Positions 34,792 to 44,986 of a DNA stretch of 64,000 nt are shown piece after piece (position 1 is the first letter of the stretch; each line of letters opens with the position of its first letter). Source of the stretch: Rohdeia sp041398665 (lineage in GTDB: Bacteria; Planctomycetota; UBA1135; GCA-002686595); NCBI GenBank assembly GCA_041398665.1, contig JAWKUH010000015.1, positions 1-64,000 on the forward strand, read 5' to 3'. Made by a program: the position numbers and the translations under genes. A model generated the notes under the pieces. That model was given only the letters and a program-made list of their open reading frames with translations. It was not told the origin of the DNA and ran no database searches.

Positions 34792-36020
34792 TCAGCGCTT
34801 CCTCAGGACGACGACGTCCTGGTAGCTCGAGCCTTCTTCGACGATCTCGACGACGTCGAGGAACGCCCCCCAGGCTCGGCGGAGGTGTTCCTTCGAGTAG
34901 AAGACGGTCGTGTTGTTGCTGAGTGCCGAGGTCCAGCGGAAGACGGTGCGGTCGTCGGGCAGGGGACCGGCGAAGAGCTCGGGCCCGACGTCGTACTCCG
35001 CGATCTGGCCCTTCATCCGTTCGAGGTCGCCCCGCAGCGCTCCCGCGCGGTCGACGATGCTCCAGGTGTGCTCGGTGTGGACCGTGAGGTACGCGACGCC
35101 GCCGGGCCGGAGCACGCGCGCGATCTCGGCGATCCAGCTCCGCTCGAACTCGTCGATGTGCGTGAAGACCGAGAAGGCGTAGACGAGCTGCAACGAACCG
35201 TCCGGGATCGGCAGCGACGGCAGCACGGTGTTCTGGAACACCTTGAGGTCGGGCGGGAGGTACTTCTCGAGCCAGGCGACGTGCGACGCGTTGATGTCGC
35301 AGCCCCACAGGTCGAGGCCGTCCGCCTGGTGGCGGAAGTGGCGCAGCACCCGCCCCGACGCGCAGCCGAGTTCCAGCACGCCCGAACCCGCGCCGAGTTC
35401 GACGCCGTGCCGCCGCAGCGTGCGCTCGATCGCGAGGAAGTCCGCGAGGCCGCTCAGCCAGTAGTCGAAGTGGCGCGGCCTGTGGTAGCCCTCGCGCTGC
35501 TCCGTGTCCGGCAGCGCCGAGGTGTCGCGGGCCGCGCGGCTTCGAGTTCCGCATGGTCACCGACACCCTCCGGAAGTTCGGGGTTGCCCACCCGGTCGAG
35601 GTGCGCGGTCGGCGGCCCGATCGCCGTGAGGGCGCGCGCGCGGCCTCCCAGGGCGAAGGCGCGCGTCCAGTCGCCGAAGGCCACGCGGTCGCGCACGGCG
35701 AGGGCCTGCGCGGCGCGGCCCGCCTCGGTCTCGACGAGCTCCGCGAGCCAGGCGCCACCGAAGCGCGGGTCGTCCTTCACGCGGCGCTGCAACCAGTCCT
35801 CGAACCACGACCGCAGCACCGCCTCGTCGATCCTGAGGTCGACGGCGGGCGGCAGGTCCTTCGCCCCGAGTCGCTCCTCGACGTGCTCGAGGAACCACCC
35901 GCGCACGAGGTCGATGTTGTGCGCGAGGGTCCGCACGGCGGCGTCGCGCAGCGCTCGGTGCGTCGCGGGGTCGTCGAAGCGGAGCTCGGGACCGTCCGAG
36001 GAGACGTGGTCGTCGGCCAT
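34792..36020 (-). CDS. Class I SAM-dependent methyltransferase, one frameshift
   Basis: About 409 residues from ATG 36020 (MADDHVSSDG) after joining two frames near 35535, where one G is missing. The first ~160 residues are a helical domain (ALRDAAVRTLAHNIDLVRGWFLEHVEERLG) of unknown role. After SALPDTEQREGYHRPRHFDYW comes a Methyltransf_11/25 domain: SGVLELGCASGRVLRHF (SAM motif I), DLWGCDINASHVAWLEKYL, LQLVYAFSVFTHI and EIARVLRPGGVAYLTVH. The target is unknown; similar proteins modify sugars, lipids or other small molecules. It shares a 74-base divergent promoter region with the radical SAM gene at 36095. Confidence 0.75.
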
Positions 36021-36094
36021 GGCCGGACCATAGCCGCGCGCTGCGCGCGACGCCACGGGCGGAGCCCTCGTCGGGGTATCCTTCGGAACGCCCC

Positions 36095-37227
36095 ATGTCC
36101 GACGACCGCCCGAAGCACCAGCGCGACCTCGCGAACTTCGTCCGTCTGACGCGCGACCTCTCGGAGAAGAACGTCGTGTGGTCGTCCGGCCCGTCGCAGC
36201 TCGAGTACTCGACGACCTCGGCCTGCAACCTGCGCTGTCCGATGTGCCCGCAGGCGGACGAGCCGCCGGTCGTGAACACGCCCAAGGACCTCCAGCGGCC
36301 CTTCCTGGAGGAGGTCTTCAGGACCGTCTCGAGCTGGGTGCCGATCGCGCTGTCCGAGCCGCTGCTCGTCAAGTTCGACCAGTTCGAGGACCTCCTCGTC
36401 CGCGAGAACGTCTGGCTCGACATCACGACGAACGCGATGCTCCTGACGCCGGAGAAGCTCGAACGCATCCTCCCGCGGCTGCACCGCGTGACGATCTCCT
36501 TCGACTCGCACGAGAAGGAGGTCTTCGAGCGCATCCGACCGCCCGCGGTGTTCGAGACGGTGGTGGAGCACATGCGCCACGCGGTGGTGCGCTGCGCCGA
36601 GGCGCAGGTGCCGGTGACGCTGCACATGGTCCTCGTCGAGGACGTGCTCGAGAAGCTCGAGGAGTACGTCGACTTCGTCGCCGACCTCGGCGTCCTGCGC
36701 GTGTCGGTGCTCGAGCTCCTGCCGACGTCGAGCCACTTCGCCGAGATGGACCCCTTCGCGCGGCACGACGAGGAGTACGTCGCGCAGAAGCTCGAGGCCA
36801 TGAAGCGCCGCGCGAAGGAGCGCGGCGTCGGGCTGCTGCTCAACATGCGCCCGGGACTCGGCGGCGAGTACAGCTACTCCGAGGTGCCGATGCGCCTCAC
36901 GAACGCGCGCGCGCTCGAGCTGATGCAGACCGAGCTCGCGAACGAGTTCGTCGGCTTCTGCCCGATGGTGATGACCTACCTCGAGGTCGAGCCGAACGGC
37001 CGCGCGTTCCCGTGCTGTCGAGCGCCGCAGGAGCTGTACCCGGCAACGTCTTCGAGGACGGCCTCGAAGCGGTCTGGAACGGACCGGCGGCGCAGGACCT
37101 GCGGCGCCGCATGTTCGAGGGCGACTACCCGAAGCCGTGCGTGGGCTGCGCGGTGCTCGAGGCGCCGAAGTGGCGCATCGAGGAACAGGCGCGGAACGCC
37201 AGGGAGCGCGGCGGCGCCGCGGAGTGA
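36095..37227 (+). CDS. Radical SAM protein with SPASM-like C-terminus, one frameshift
   Basis: About 377 residues from ATG 36095. CNLRCPMC (Cys44, Cys48, Cys51) is the CxxxCxxC cluster site, followed by LDITTNAMLLTPEKLERIL and the strand VTISFDSHEKEVFERIRPP of the radical SAM barrel. The C-terminal part has CCRAPQ, then MFEGDYPKPCVGCAVLEAP, Cys residues for an auxiliary cluster as in SPASM proteins. One C is missing near 37041 (TACCCGG, needing TACCCCGG); the correct end is in the next frame at 37227. Relatives include molybdenum-cofactor-like and peptide- or sugar-modifying enzymes; the substrate is unknown. TATCCT at 36077-36082 could be its -10 box. Confidence 0.75.
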
Positions 37228-37228
37228 G

Positions 37229-38840
37229 TCAACCCGGGCTCCGACGCACCAGGCGCACGACCGAGGCGCGCGGGTCGTCGACGCGCTCGAAGGTGTAGCG
37301 CCTCGAGGAGCAACTGTTCGAAGCGACGCACGCGGTCCGCGAACTCCGTCCCGGTCGCCGCGGCGTAGACCTGGTAGCCGAGGTCGAGCAGCACGGGCCT
37401 CCCACCGGCGTCGAAGTCGTGCTCGAAGAGCGCCTCGACGGGCAGGGCGAAGATCCCGTCCGCTCTGACGCGCGCGATCGCCGAGAGGTCGATCTGCTCC
37501 ACGCCCGGGACGTACGTCCCGACGTCCCACACGTCGTCCTGGAGCGTGAGGAGCGCCCCGCCGCCTCGGAGCCGGTCGCGCGCGACGTCGAAGACGCGGG
37601 GATGCGCCGACTCGATCTCGTCGCGCAGCGCCGTCAGCTGGACGCGCCGGTCCTCGACCTGGAGCGCGGTGAGGGCCGACAGGACCAGCACGAGCGCGGC
37701 GCGCACGCTGCGGCGGCGCGGTGCCGCGACCAGCACGCCGACGAGCAGCGCGAGTGCGGGCGCGACGCCCGCCAGGTAGCCGCCGAGGTTGTAGCGGACG
37801 TTCCACCAGTTGGTGAAGACGAAGGGGAGCGTCGACCAGGCGAGCACGAGCAGCACGGCGAGCGCGTGCACTGGTGCGAGGCGCGACCAGAACGGGCCGG
37901 GGAACACGAGCCGGACGCGCGATCCGAGCGCGCCGCCGCGCTCGCGCGCGACGCTCGGCACGAGGAACAGCGCGAGCGCGAGCAGCACGAGGGGCAGCGC
38001 CGCGCCGAGCGGCCGGAACCACTCGTCGGTGAGCTGGGTCGTGTCCCAGGGCTTCTTGTGCTCGACGAGGATCGACGCCATGGCGGCGGCGCCGCTCGTG
38101 TGGTTCTGCACGCGGCCGACGAGCTCGTACCAGCCGACCGAGAGAACGCACGCCGCGGTCGCGAGCACGAGGACGGTCGCGGCGAGGCGCCGCGCGCCGA
38201 AGGCTTGCAGCTCTGCGCCGCGCTCGAACCGCAGGAGCGCGAGCGTGCAGAGCACGAAGCCCGGCACGAGCACGATCGCCGTGGCGTGCGAGGCGGCGAC
38301 CAGCGCGAACACCGCCGGCGCGACGAACGCGAACGCCCGGACCGGGAGCCGGCGCGCGAGCAACACGGTCGCGAGCAACGCGACCGCGACCGCGCCCTGG
38401 TGCAGCGCGTGCACCTCGAGCACGGTCGCGAAGAACGAGCAGGCGGGCGTCGCACCGAAGAGCACGGTGACGAGCGCCGCCGTGGTGCGTGGAACGGTGA
38501 ACGCGCGCTGGAGCAGGAACGTGCAGAACAGCGCGACGGCGGTCGGGACGCTCGAGGCGAGGAGGAAGTCGTCGTAGGGGAGTTCCGACCGCACGAGCGC
38601 GTGGAGGACGTCCGCCGTCGGCAGCAGCCCCACGTGGTAGTGCACGTGCCAGAACGGTCGTCCCTCCCAGGCGAGCAGGTCGAACAGACCCGTGCCGTCG
38701 CCCCACAGCCGGCGCTGCGCGAACGCGCGGAAGAAGAGGAACGCGGCGGTGCCGATCGACGCGGCGATCGCGACGTCGGCGACGCCCGGTCGCAGGGGCC
38801 GCGCGGTGTCCGCGCGCGACGTCGACCCGGGTTCAACCAC
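37229..38840 (-). CDS. Polytopic membrane protein (glycosyltransferase-like), one frameshift
   Basis: About 537 residues from GTG 38840, which overlaps the phosphatase stop by eight bases. There are roughly ten hydrophobic helices. The first loop after helix 1 contains RRLWGDGTGLFDLLAWEG, and the end of the membrane part has PFVFTNWWNVRYNLGGYLAG. The arrangement of a polar first loop, many helices and a soluble C-terminal ~120 residues resembles GT-C glycosyltransferases or related uncharacterised membrane proteins. Near 37300 the frame must shift so that the end reads RYTFERVDDPRASVVRLVRR and stops at 37229. No catalytic motif is certain, so the enzyme label is tentative. Confidence 0.6.
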
Positions 38841-39564
38841 CGCCGCGTCCCGGCTGACGCCAGACCCGGCGCGCCTCGACGTGGACCAGTCGGTCCTCCT
38901 CGGCGATCCACGCGGTGAGCCGGCCGCCCCAGACGCAGCCCGTGTCGAGGCCGATCGCACGCTCCGTCCGCACGAGTCCGCGCGACGCCCAGTGACCGAA
39001 GACGACGCGCCGACCGTCGTGCCGCGACGGGTCGTAGAAGTGGTCCCAGGCCTCGAAACCCGGCGGCGGGTCGTCGTCGTCCTCCGGCCGCCGACCCTCC
39101 GCGTCGCAGTGGCGCACGCGCGTCGCGAAGTCGATCTCGGGGGTGCGCGTCAAGGGGTCGAGCCCGGCCAGCACCGCCTCGGGATCGGCCCAGCGCGGGT
39201 GGATCCCGGCGTGGACGAGGTAGAGGTCGCCGAGGTCGCGGACGAAGGGCTGCGCCGCGAGCCAGTCGAGCAGCTCCGTGCGGTCCGGCGCCGCGAGCAC
39301 CTCCGCGATCGTGTCGCCCTCCGCCAGGGCGCGCAGGCCCACCGACGCGCGCAACAGGTGCACGTCGTGGTTGCCGAGCACGGGGAGGGCGCCGGCGTCG
39401 CGCAGTCGGCGCAGCGCGGCGAGGCTCCGCGGCCCGCGGTTCACGAGGTCGCCGACGGGGTGGAGGAGGTCCGATCCCTGGTCGTAGCGGACGAGGTCGA
39501 GCAGCTCCCCGAGCTCGTCGTCGCAGCCCTGGACGTCCCCGACGAAGATGCGGCGGCGCGCCAT
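38833..39564 (-). CDS. apaH: ApaH-like metallophosphatase (diadenosine tetraphosphatase type)
   Basis: 243 residues from ATG 39564; in-frame codons upstream are shadow. Calcineurin-like phosphoesterase motifs in order: FVGDVQGCDDELGELL, VGDLVNRGPRSL, PVLGNHDVHLL, DLYLVHAGIHPRW and VVFGHWASRGL, ending with AIGLDTGCVWGGRLTAW. This is the ApaH (symmetrical Ap4A hydrolase) pattern, slightly shorter than the E. coli enzyme (~280). It likely hydrolyses dinucleoside polyphosphates or 5' NpnN-type caps. The following membrane protein gene overlaps by eight bases. Confidence 0.85.
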   Translation of the reverse strand: MARRRIFVGDVQGCDDELGELLDLVRYDQGSDLLHPVGDLVNRGPRSLAALRRLRDAGALPVLGNHDVHLLRASVGLRALAEGDTIAEVLAAPDRTELLDWLAAQPFVRDLGDLYLVHAGIHPRWADPEAVLAGLDPLTRTPEIDFATRVRHCDAEGRRPEDDDDPPPGFEAWDHFYDPSRHDGRRVVFGHWASRGLVRTERAIGLDTGCVWGGRLTAWIAEEDRLVHVEARRVWRQPGRGGG

Positions 39565-39619
39565 AGGGGCGACGGTAGCGCGGGCGGGGCACCGGCGCCC
39601 ACCTCGTTCGGCGCGGAGC

Positions 39620-39648
39620 TTGCCGCGACGGGAACGCGCCTGTACCCT
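39620..39648 (+). promoter_or_regulatory. Sigma-70-like promoter for the 36-residue basic protein
   Basis: TTGCCG (39620-39625), a 17-base spacer and TACCCT (39643-39648) give a regular -35/-10 pair, preceding the ATG at 39761 by about 110 bases. The leader is long for such a small gene. Confidence 0.5.
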
Positions 39649-39760
39649 GCTCGGCTCGATCGAGAGGATCGACCCCCGTCGACGCGACGGCGCGGGCTCT
39701 CGAGCGCGAATCCGAAGAACAGACCGGTCGGTCCGCCGACCCGAGCACCGAGCACGAACC

Positions 39761-39871
39761 ATGGGCAAGTCCCGCATCAAGTCCGGCGGTCCGACCCGCG
39801 GCCGCAAGCGCGTCCGCAAACTCGGCATGGGCTCCGGCAAGTACCTGGCCGCCACCAAGAAGGCGCGCTGA
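39761..39871 (+). CDS. 36-residue highly basic protein, possibly ribosome-associated
   Basis: Begins MGKSRIKSGGPTRGRKRVR and ends in KYLAATKKAR. Fourteen of 36 residues are Lys or Arg, with Gly-rich turns. The N-terminal MGKS plus basic Gly/Arg run recalls small ribosomal proteins such as bTHX, although similarity is not close enough to name it. Support for it being real: a sensible promoter 110 bases upstream, Lys codons (AAG) rare in shadow frames, and no overlap with another gene. It could bind rRNA or other nucleic acids. Too short for a firm call. Confidence 0.55.
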   Translation: MGKSRIKSGGPTRGRKRVRKLGMGSGKYLAATKKAR

Positions 39872-40004
39872 CGTCGATGCGGCCCGTCCGCCGGGACCGC
39901 CGCCACGACCTCGCCGCGAGCGCGCGCGCGTCCCGACGCGCGCGCGCTCGCGTTCGTCTCCGGAATCGTTCGAACGGCGCGCGCGACGGCGCGCCGACCC
40001 GTCC

Positions 40005-40946
40005 GTGACGACCGACGCTCCGTCCTACGCGCTCGGCGTGGCCGCCGGGCTGTTCTCCGCCGCGACCTGGGCGCTCGGCTCGCACCAGTTCGCGCGCCTG
40101 CTCCACCGCAACCGCGAGGTCGGCGCGCCCGCGGCGAACCTGTTCAAGAACGGCCTCGCGCTGATCGTGTTCGCGGTGCTCGCCGCGGCGCTGTCGTGGC
40201 CGCTGCCGACGACGAGCGACGCGGGTTGGCTGTTGTTGTCGGGACTGCTCGGGTTCGCGGTGGGGGACGCGCTCTACTTCGCCGCGTTCCACCTGTGCGG
40301 CGTCCAGCTCGCGGCGCTGTCCGGCAACCTGATCCCGCCGATCGCGGCCGTCCTCGCCTGGCAGTGGTACGGCGAGACGCTGACGCCGCGCGCGATCCTC
40401 GCGATGGCGGTCGTGCTCGTCGGCATCGTCGTCGTGTTGCTCGACAGCACGTCCACGCAGGGCGGCGAACGGCCGCCGCGACCGAAGCTCGGCTTCCTGC
40501 TCGCCGCCGCCGCCGCCGCGAGCCAGGCGCTCGCCGTGACGTGCGGACGCAGGGTCATGGCCGACGCCGGCTCCGAGTTCGGCGTCTACATGGTCGCGAA
40601 CGTCGCGCGCCTCGTCGGCGGCGTCGGCGGAGCACTCGTGATCGGTGCGGCGCTCCAGCTCGCGCGCCCGCGTTCGCGCGCGTTCGTGCGCCTGAGCGAG
40701 CCGTGGAAGCCGCGGCTCGTCGTGCCCTTCGCCGGAGCCGCGCTCGTCGCCGCGGTCGTCAACCTGCCCGCGTTCACGTTCGCGCTCGGGAGTCTGCCCG
40801 CCGGTGTGTCGTCGGTGCTGTTCGGCACGACGCCGCTCTGGACGCTGCCGATCGGGCTCGCACTCGGGCACCGCTTCGGCTGGAAGGCCTGGGCGGGCAG
40901 CGCGATCGCGTTCGGCGGCCTCGCGCTGCTCGTCAGCGCGGGCTGA
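40005..40946 (+). CDS. EamA/DMT-superfamily permease
   Basis: 313 residues from GTG 40005. Ten hydrophobic helices in two EamA repeats. The first has FSAATWALGSHQFARLL and GDALYFAAFHLCGVQLAALSG with ALAWQWYGETLTPRAILAMA. The second has GSLPAGVSSVLFGTTPLWTLPIG and AGSAIAFGGLALLVSAG at the end. The Gly/Ala pattern and ten-helix layout identify an exporter or permease of drug/metabolite type. It differs from the permease at 23112 and is not a recent duplicate. Its 3' end overlaps the 3' end of the ABC-2/CPBP gene on the other strand by 14 bases. Confidence 0.85.
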   Translation: MTTDAPSYALGVAAGLFSAATWALGSHQFARLLHRNREVGAPAANLFKNGLALIVFAVLAAALSWPLPTTSDAGWLLLSGLLGFAVGDALYFAAFHLCGVQLAALSGNLIPPIAAVLAWQWYGETLTPRAILAMAVVLVGIVVVLLDSTSTQGGERPPRPKLGFLLAAAAAASQALAVTCGRRVMADAGSEFGVYMVANVARLVGGVGGALVIGAALQLARPRSRAFVRLSEPWKPRLVVPFAGAALVAAVVNLPAFTFALGSLPAGVSSVLFGTTPLWTLPIGLALGHRFGWKAWAGSAIAFGGLALLVSAG

Positions 40947-42972
40947 CGCGCGCGCGCGGAGCTGCGAGCAGCGCAGCGACGGGGAGCGCGAGCAACAGCC
41001 ACGGGCTCTGCAGCCACGCGGCGTCCGACTCGTCCCACCCGAGGATCGCGGGCGCGACGAGCGCTCCGTTGTAGAGCGCGTGCATCACCACGCCGGGCAG
41101 CACGGAGCGCGAGCGCACGCGCAGCGTCCCGAGCGCGAGTCCGACCGCGAAGGTCGGCAGGAAGCGGTGGATCGAGGCGTGCGCGAGTCCGAACAGGGCG
41201 GCTTGCCAGAGCACGGCGCGTCGCGCCGGCAGGTCGCGGAGCAGGCCCGAGGTGATGGCGCCGCGGAAGAGCAGCTCTTCGCAGATCGCCGGACTCAGCG
41301 CGAGCAGCGCGAACGCCTGCCACGGCGCGAGGTCGGTCAGCGCGGCGATCTCGGCGCCGAGTCCGGGCGGCAGCGGCAGCACCTGCGACTGCCAGTCGAT
41401 CAGCACGCCCGCGAGACCGAGCATGCCGACCGCGCCGACGACGGCCGCGAGCGACGAGCGCAGGTTCGGACGCACGAGGCCGAGTTCGCCGGCGAGGGGG
41501 GCTCCGCCGTCGCGCGACTGCACCCAGGCGAGCAGCAGCGCGATCCCGAGCGCCATGCCCCACAGCGTCGTCACGAGTCCCGTGACGAGCTCCTTGCTCT
41601 GCAACCAGGAGCCGACGAAGTAGATCAGGAATACCGCGGCCCAGCCGAACGACAGCGCGCGGCGCGAGCGGCGTCGGCGCTGCGCGCCCTCGGCCTCGGT
41701 GTCGCCGTGCTGCAGGAGACCCTCGAGGTCGAGCAGGTCGCCGACGCGCGAGAGGGCGAACGCCGCGGCGATGCTCGACGACGCGACGCTGAGCACGAGC
41801 GCGAGGAACGAGAGGTGACCCGCGAGGGCGTCGCGCATCGCCAGCGCCGTGCCGACCATCGGTACCGCCGCGAGCGTCGGCACGAGCTCGACGCCGGGAA
41901 GCGTCGCGGGCGCCGTTGCGAGCGCGCCGAAGATCGTCAGCGGGAACACGAGCGTCTGCGCCTCGCGGAACGTGCGCGCGCGCGCGGAGAGCGCGCACAG
42001 CACCGCGGAGACGAGCATCGCTCCGGGCGTCGCGACGAGCAGCGCGTAGAGGATGCGCCCGGCGAACACCGGGCCGACGGCGCCGGTGAGGTCGGTGCCG
42101 TCCGCGCCGTCGACCGGCACGAGTCCGCTCGCCGCGCACGCCACGAGACTCGCGAGGTTGCCGAGGAGGGCGACGCCGGCGCACAGCGCGACGGCCGAGA
42201 ACTTGGCCCAGCTCACGACGCGCGCGGGCACGGGTTGGACGAGCAGCGTCTCGAGCGTGCCCTGTTCGCGCTCCGCCGCGAAGGCGTCGAGCGCGGCGTA
42301 CGCGCCGCCCGAGATCAGGATCAGCACGGCGACGAGCGGGAAGAAGCGGCCGAGCCTCGCGCCCGCCGCGTCGACGGGGCTCGCCACGTCGACGCGGTTG
42401 AGCGCGAGTTCGCTCTGCGGATCCGACGGGAGGCGCGCGGCGAGCTCGCGCTGCACCCACGCGTCGCTCGCGCCGTCGAGGGCGTCGCGCACGCGCGAGG
42501 CGAGCTCCCCCGCGTTCTCGTCGGAGCCGTCGTACCACAGCTCGAGCGCGATCGGCGGCGCGGCCTCGTCGTCGGCGCCGTCGTCGGACTCCACGCGCTT
42601 CGCCACCAACCAACCACAGGTGCCGTCCGGCGCGTTCTCGCGCTCGAACAGCGCCTCGAGCTCCTCCGCGGTCGCGGGCTCCGCGTCCGCCGGCCACGCG
42701 CGGCTCGTCCACGAGAAGTTCTCGACGTCCTCGAACGCGGCGGAGACGGCCAGTGCGACGTCGCTCGGCGCCGCGTAGAGGTCGGCGTAGAGCCGCACCG
42801 TCTCGTCGGCGCGCCGTCGCTCGGCCTCGCCCTTCAGCGCGTCGATCCCGACGAAGTAGAGCGGGTAGAGCGCCATCGGCAGGACGACGGCGAGGAACAG
42901 CGCGCGACGGTCGCGCAGGAGGCGGACCAGTTCGCAGCGCAGGATCGCCCGGAAGCGCGGCGCGTCGTTCAC
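40933..42972 (-). CDS. ABC-2 type permease fused to a CPBP (Abi/CAAX) membrane protease domain
   Basis: 679 residues from GTG 42972, overlapping the ATPase stop by four bases. The N-terminal ~390 residues are a NatB-like ABC-2 half: one helix (RRALFLAVVLPMALYPLYFV), a ~160-residue external domain, then a helix bundle with AAEREQGTLETLLVQPVPA. After a charged linker (EGAQRRRRSRR) about eight further helices carry the CPBP motifs: EELLFRG (Glu565, Glu566, Arg570), FGLAHASIH and MHALYNG. Similar fusions accompany sodium-export NatAB-type transporters. The protease half may process a prenylated or signal-bearing substrate or stabilise the exporter; this is inferred. Confidence 0.8.
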   Translation of the reverse strand: MNDAPRFRAILRCELVRLLRDRRALFLAVVLPMALYPLYFVGIDALKGEAERRRADETVRLYADLYAAPSDVALAVSAAFEDVENFSWTSRAWPADAEPATAEELEALFERENAPDGTCGWLVAKRVESDDGADDEAAPPIALELWYDGSDENAGELASRVRDALDGASDAWVQRELAARLPSDPQSELALNRVDVASPVDAAGARLGRFFPLVAVLILISGGAYAALDAFAAEREQGTLETLLVQPVPARVVSWAKFSAVALCAGVALLGNLASLVACAASGLVPVDGADGTDLTGAVGPVFAGRILYALLVATPGAMLVSAVLCALSARARTFREAQTLVFPLTIFGALATAPATLPGVELVPTLAAVPMVGTALAMRDALAGHLSFLALVLSVASSSIAAAFALSRVGDLLDLEGLLQHGDTEAEGAQRRRRSRRALSFGWAAVFLIYFVGSWLQSKELVTGLVTTLWGMALGIALLLAWVQSRDGGAPLAGELGLVRPNLRSSLAAVVGAVGMLGLAGVLIDWQSQVLPLPPGLGAEIAALTDLAPWQAFALLALSPAICEELLFRGAITSGLLRDLPARRAVLWQAALFGLAHASIHRFLPTFAVGLALGTLRVRSRSVLPGVVMHALYNGALVAPAILGWDESDAAWLQSPWLLLALPVAALLAAPRARVSPR

Positions 42973-43745
42973 GCCGTCGTCTTCTCCCGCGCGCGCCGTA
43001 CGTACTCGCGGAACACGTCCTCGAGCCACTGCGCGCCCGTCTCGGCGCGCAGCTCGTCGAGCGTGCCGACGCCGAGCAGGTCGCCGCCGTAGATGATGCC
43101 GATGCGGTCGCAGAGGCGCTCGGCCTCGCTCAGGACGTGCGTCGAGAAGAGCACGCAGCGTCTCCCGTCGCGGCGCGACTGGATGAAGTCGATCATCTCG
43201 CTGGTCCCCAGGATGTCGAGACCGGTCGTCGGCTCGTCGAGGATCAGCACGTCGGGGTCGTGGAGGACGGCGCGCGCGATGTTGACGCGCTGCTTCTGTC
43301 CGGACGAGAGCTGCTCGCAGCGCTGCTTCGCGAAGGGTCCGATCGAAAACGACTCGACAAGTTCCTCGATGCGGTCCTCGAGCGCGCGCTTCTCGAGCCC
43401 GTGCAGCGTGCCGAAGTAGCGCAGCGTCTCGCGCGCGTCGAGGCGCGGGTAGAGCCCGGTCGTCGCCGAGAGGAAGCCGATCCGGCGCCGCACCTCCTGC
43501 GGGTCGACCGTGACGTCGACGCCGTCGACGACGGCCGTGCCGCGCGTGGGCCGCAGCGTCGTCGCGAGGATGCGCAGCGTCGTCGACTTGCCCGCGCCGT
43601 TCGGTCCGAGCAGGCCGAAGATCTCGCCGAAGCGGCACTCGAGGTCGAGTCCGCGCAGCGCGCGCACCTCGCCCTCGACGGGGTGCGCGTAGCTCTTCTC
43701 GAGTCCGCGCGTCACGACGGCCGCGCCGTGTGTGGTGTCGTTCAT
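42969..43745 (-). CDS. ABC transporter ATP-binding protein, NatA type
   Basis: 258 residues from ATG 43745. Walker A LLGPNGAGKSTTLRIL, Q-loop region GFLSATTGLYPRLDARETL, signature QLSSGQKQRVNIARA, Walker B DVLILDEPTTGLD, and switch His in FSTHVLSEAERLCDR. It sits between two ABC-2 permease genes and overlaps each by four bases, so it almost surely powers both as one heteromeric exporter, as in NatAB-type sodium or drug exporters. Confidence 0.88.
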   Translation of the reverse strand: MNDTTHGAAVVTRGLEKSYAHPVEGEVRALRGLDLECRFGEIFGLLGPNGAGKSTTLRILATTLRPTRGTAVVDGVDVTVDPQEVRRRIGFLSATTGLYPRLDARETLRYFGTLHGLEKRALEDRIEELVESFSIGPFAKQRCEQLSSGQKQRVNIARAVLHDPDVLILDEPTTGLDILGTSEMIDFIQSRRDGRRCVLFSTHVLSEAERLCDRIGIIYGGDLLGVGTLDELRAETGAQWLEDVFREYVRRAREKTTA

Positions 43746-44986
43746 GACTTCCCGGCCTTCCCGGCTCGGCCGGTGAGTTTCAGCACCCACCTGGGCGCGG
43801 TGGTGCGTTCGCGCTGCATCGCGCGCACCGCGAGCGCGGTGGCGACCGCGCCCAGCAGCGCCATCGAGAGGATCGAGACGAGCATCGGACCGAGCGCGAG
43901 GTCCGAGAGCGAGTCGGCGCGCACGACGTCGCGCATGGCGACGCTCGTGCCGACGATCGGGACGGCGGCGAGGCCGTACGTCAGCTCGATCCCGGGCAAC
44001 GTGCTCGCCATCGCCGGCAGGATGAAGAGCGTCTGCACCGCGCCGAGCAGCGACTGGCCCTGCTTGAAGGTGTCGGTGAAGCTCGCCATCGCCGTCAGCG
44101 CGGCCGCGAGGAACAGCACCGTCGCGAACACGAGCGGCGCGAGCATCAGGACCTTCGAGATCGGCAGCGAGAACGAGACGTCGGACGAGAGCATCCCGAG
44201 CAGGTGGTTCGCCGCGATCGTCATGCCCACGAGGTTCATCGCCGTGGCCGCAGCGCTGGCGACGGCGACGCTCGCGATCTGACCGCCGAAAATCGCGGCG
44301 CGCGGGACCGGTGCGAGGAGCGTGGTCTCCTGCGTCCTCCGCTCCTTCTCGCCCGCCGTCACGTCGACGGCGGGGAAGAACGCGCCCATGGTCGCCATCG
44401 CGATCAGCATGAGCGGGAGCATCACCGACACGACGAAGGCGCCGAGCTGCTCCGGCGCGGCGACGTCCCTGCGCTCGAACTCCCACGGCGCGAGCGCCGC
44501 GACCGGTGCGCCGAGCCGTTCCTCGCGACGGGTCTCGACGGCGTCGCCGAGCCTCGCGGCGACGCGCTCGCTCGCCAGGATCGACCCGGTGCGCGACGCG
44601 TCGTACTCGACCTCGAGCGGTCCGTCGCCGGGCACGCGGACGCGCGCGTCGGGGCCGTCGCCGCGCGCGACGGCACCCGAGGAGCCGTCGCCGAGGCGGT
44701 ACTCCGTGGGATCGGTCGAGGGATCGCGACCCTGTTCGAGCGCCTCGACGACGGAGTGCGCGCGCGCGTCGGCCCCGGCTCCCGCGACGACCTCGACGCG
44801 CACCGCGCGCGCCGACTCGAGTCCCCGCACCAGGGCCGACGCCTGCAGCGCGATCCAGAACATCGCGGGGTACATGACGAGCGGCATCAGCAGCGTGTAC
44901 GTCCGCGTCTGGCGGTCGCGGAACGCGCTGCGCAGCTCCTTCGCCGCGACGACGAGCGCCGCGCGGAACGTGCCGATCCGGCTCAC
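43742..44986 (-). CDS. ABC-2 type permease, NatB-like
   Basis: 414 residues from GTG 44986, overlapping the diguanylate cyclase stop by four bases. An N-terminal helix (TYTLLMPLVMYPAMFWIAL) precedes a large external domain and then about five helices. The cytoplasmic-side motif TAGEKERRTQETTLLAPVPR is typical of NatB-like ABC-2 permeases (EKExGTxExLL-type). Partner of the ATPase at 42969 and of the second permease at 40933. Likely exports a cation or small molecule; the substrate is unknown. Confidence 0.82.
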   Translation of the reverse strand: MSRIGTFRAALVVAAKELRSAFRDRQTRTYTLLMPLVMYPAMFWIALQASALVRGLESARAVRVEVVAGAGADARAHSVVEALEQGRDPSTDPTEYRLGDGSSGAVARGDGPDARVRVPGDGPLEVEYDASRTGSILASERVAARLGDAVETRREERLGAPVAALAPWEFERRDVAAPEQLGAFVVSVMLPLMLIAMATMGAFFPAVDVTAGEKERRTQETTLLAPVPRAAIFGGQIASVAVASAAATAMNLVGMTIAANHLLGMLSSDVSFSLPISKVLMLAPLVFATVLFLAAALTAMASFTDTFKQGQSLLGAVQTLFILPAMASTLPGIELTYGLAAVPIVGTSVAMRDVVRADSLSDLALGPMLVSILSMALLGAVATALAVRAMQRERTTAPRWVLKLTGRAGKAGKS

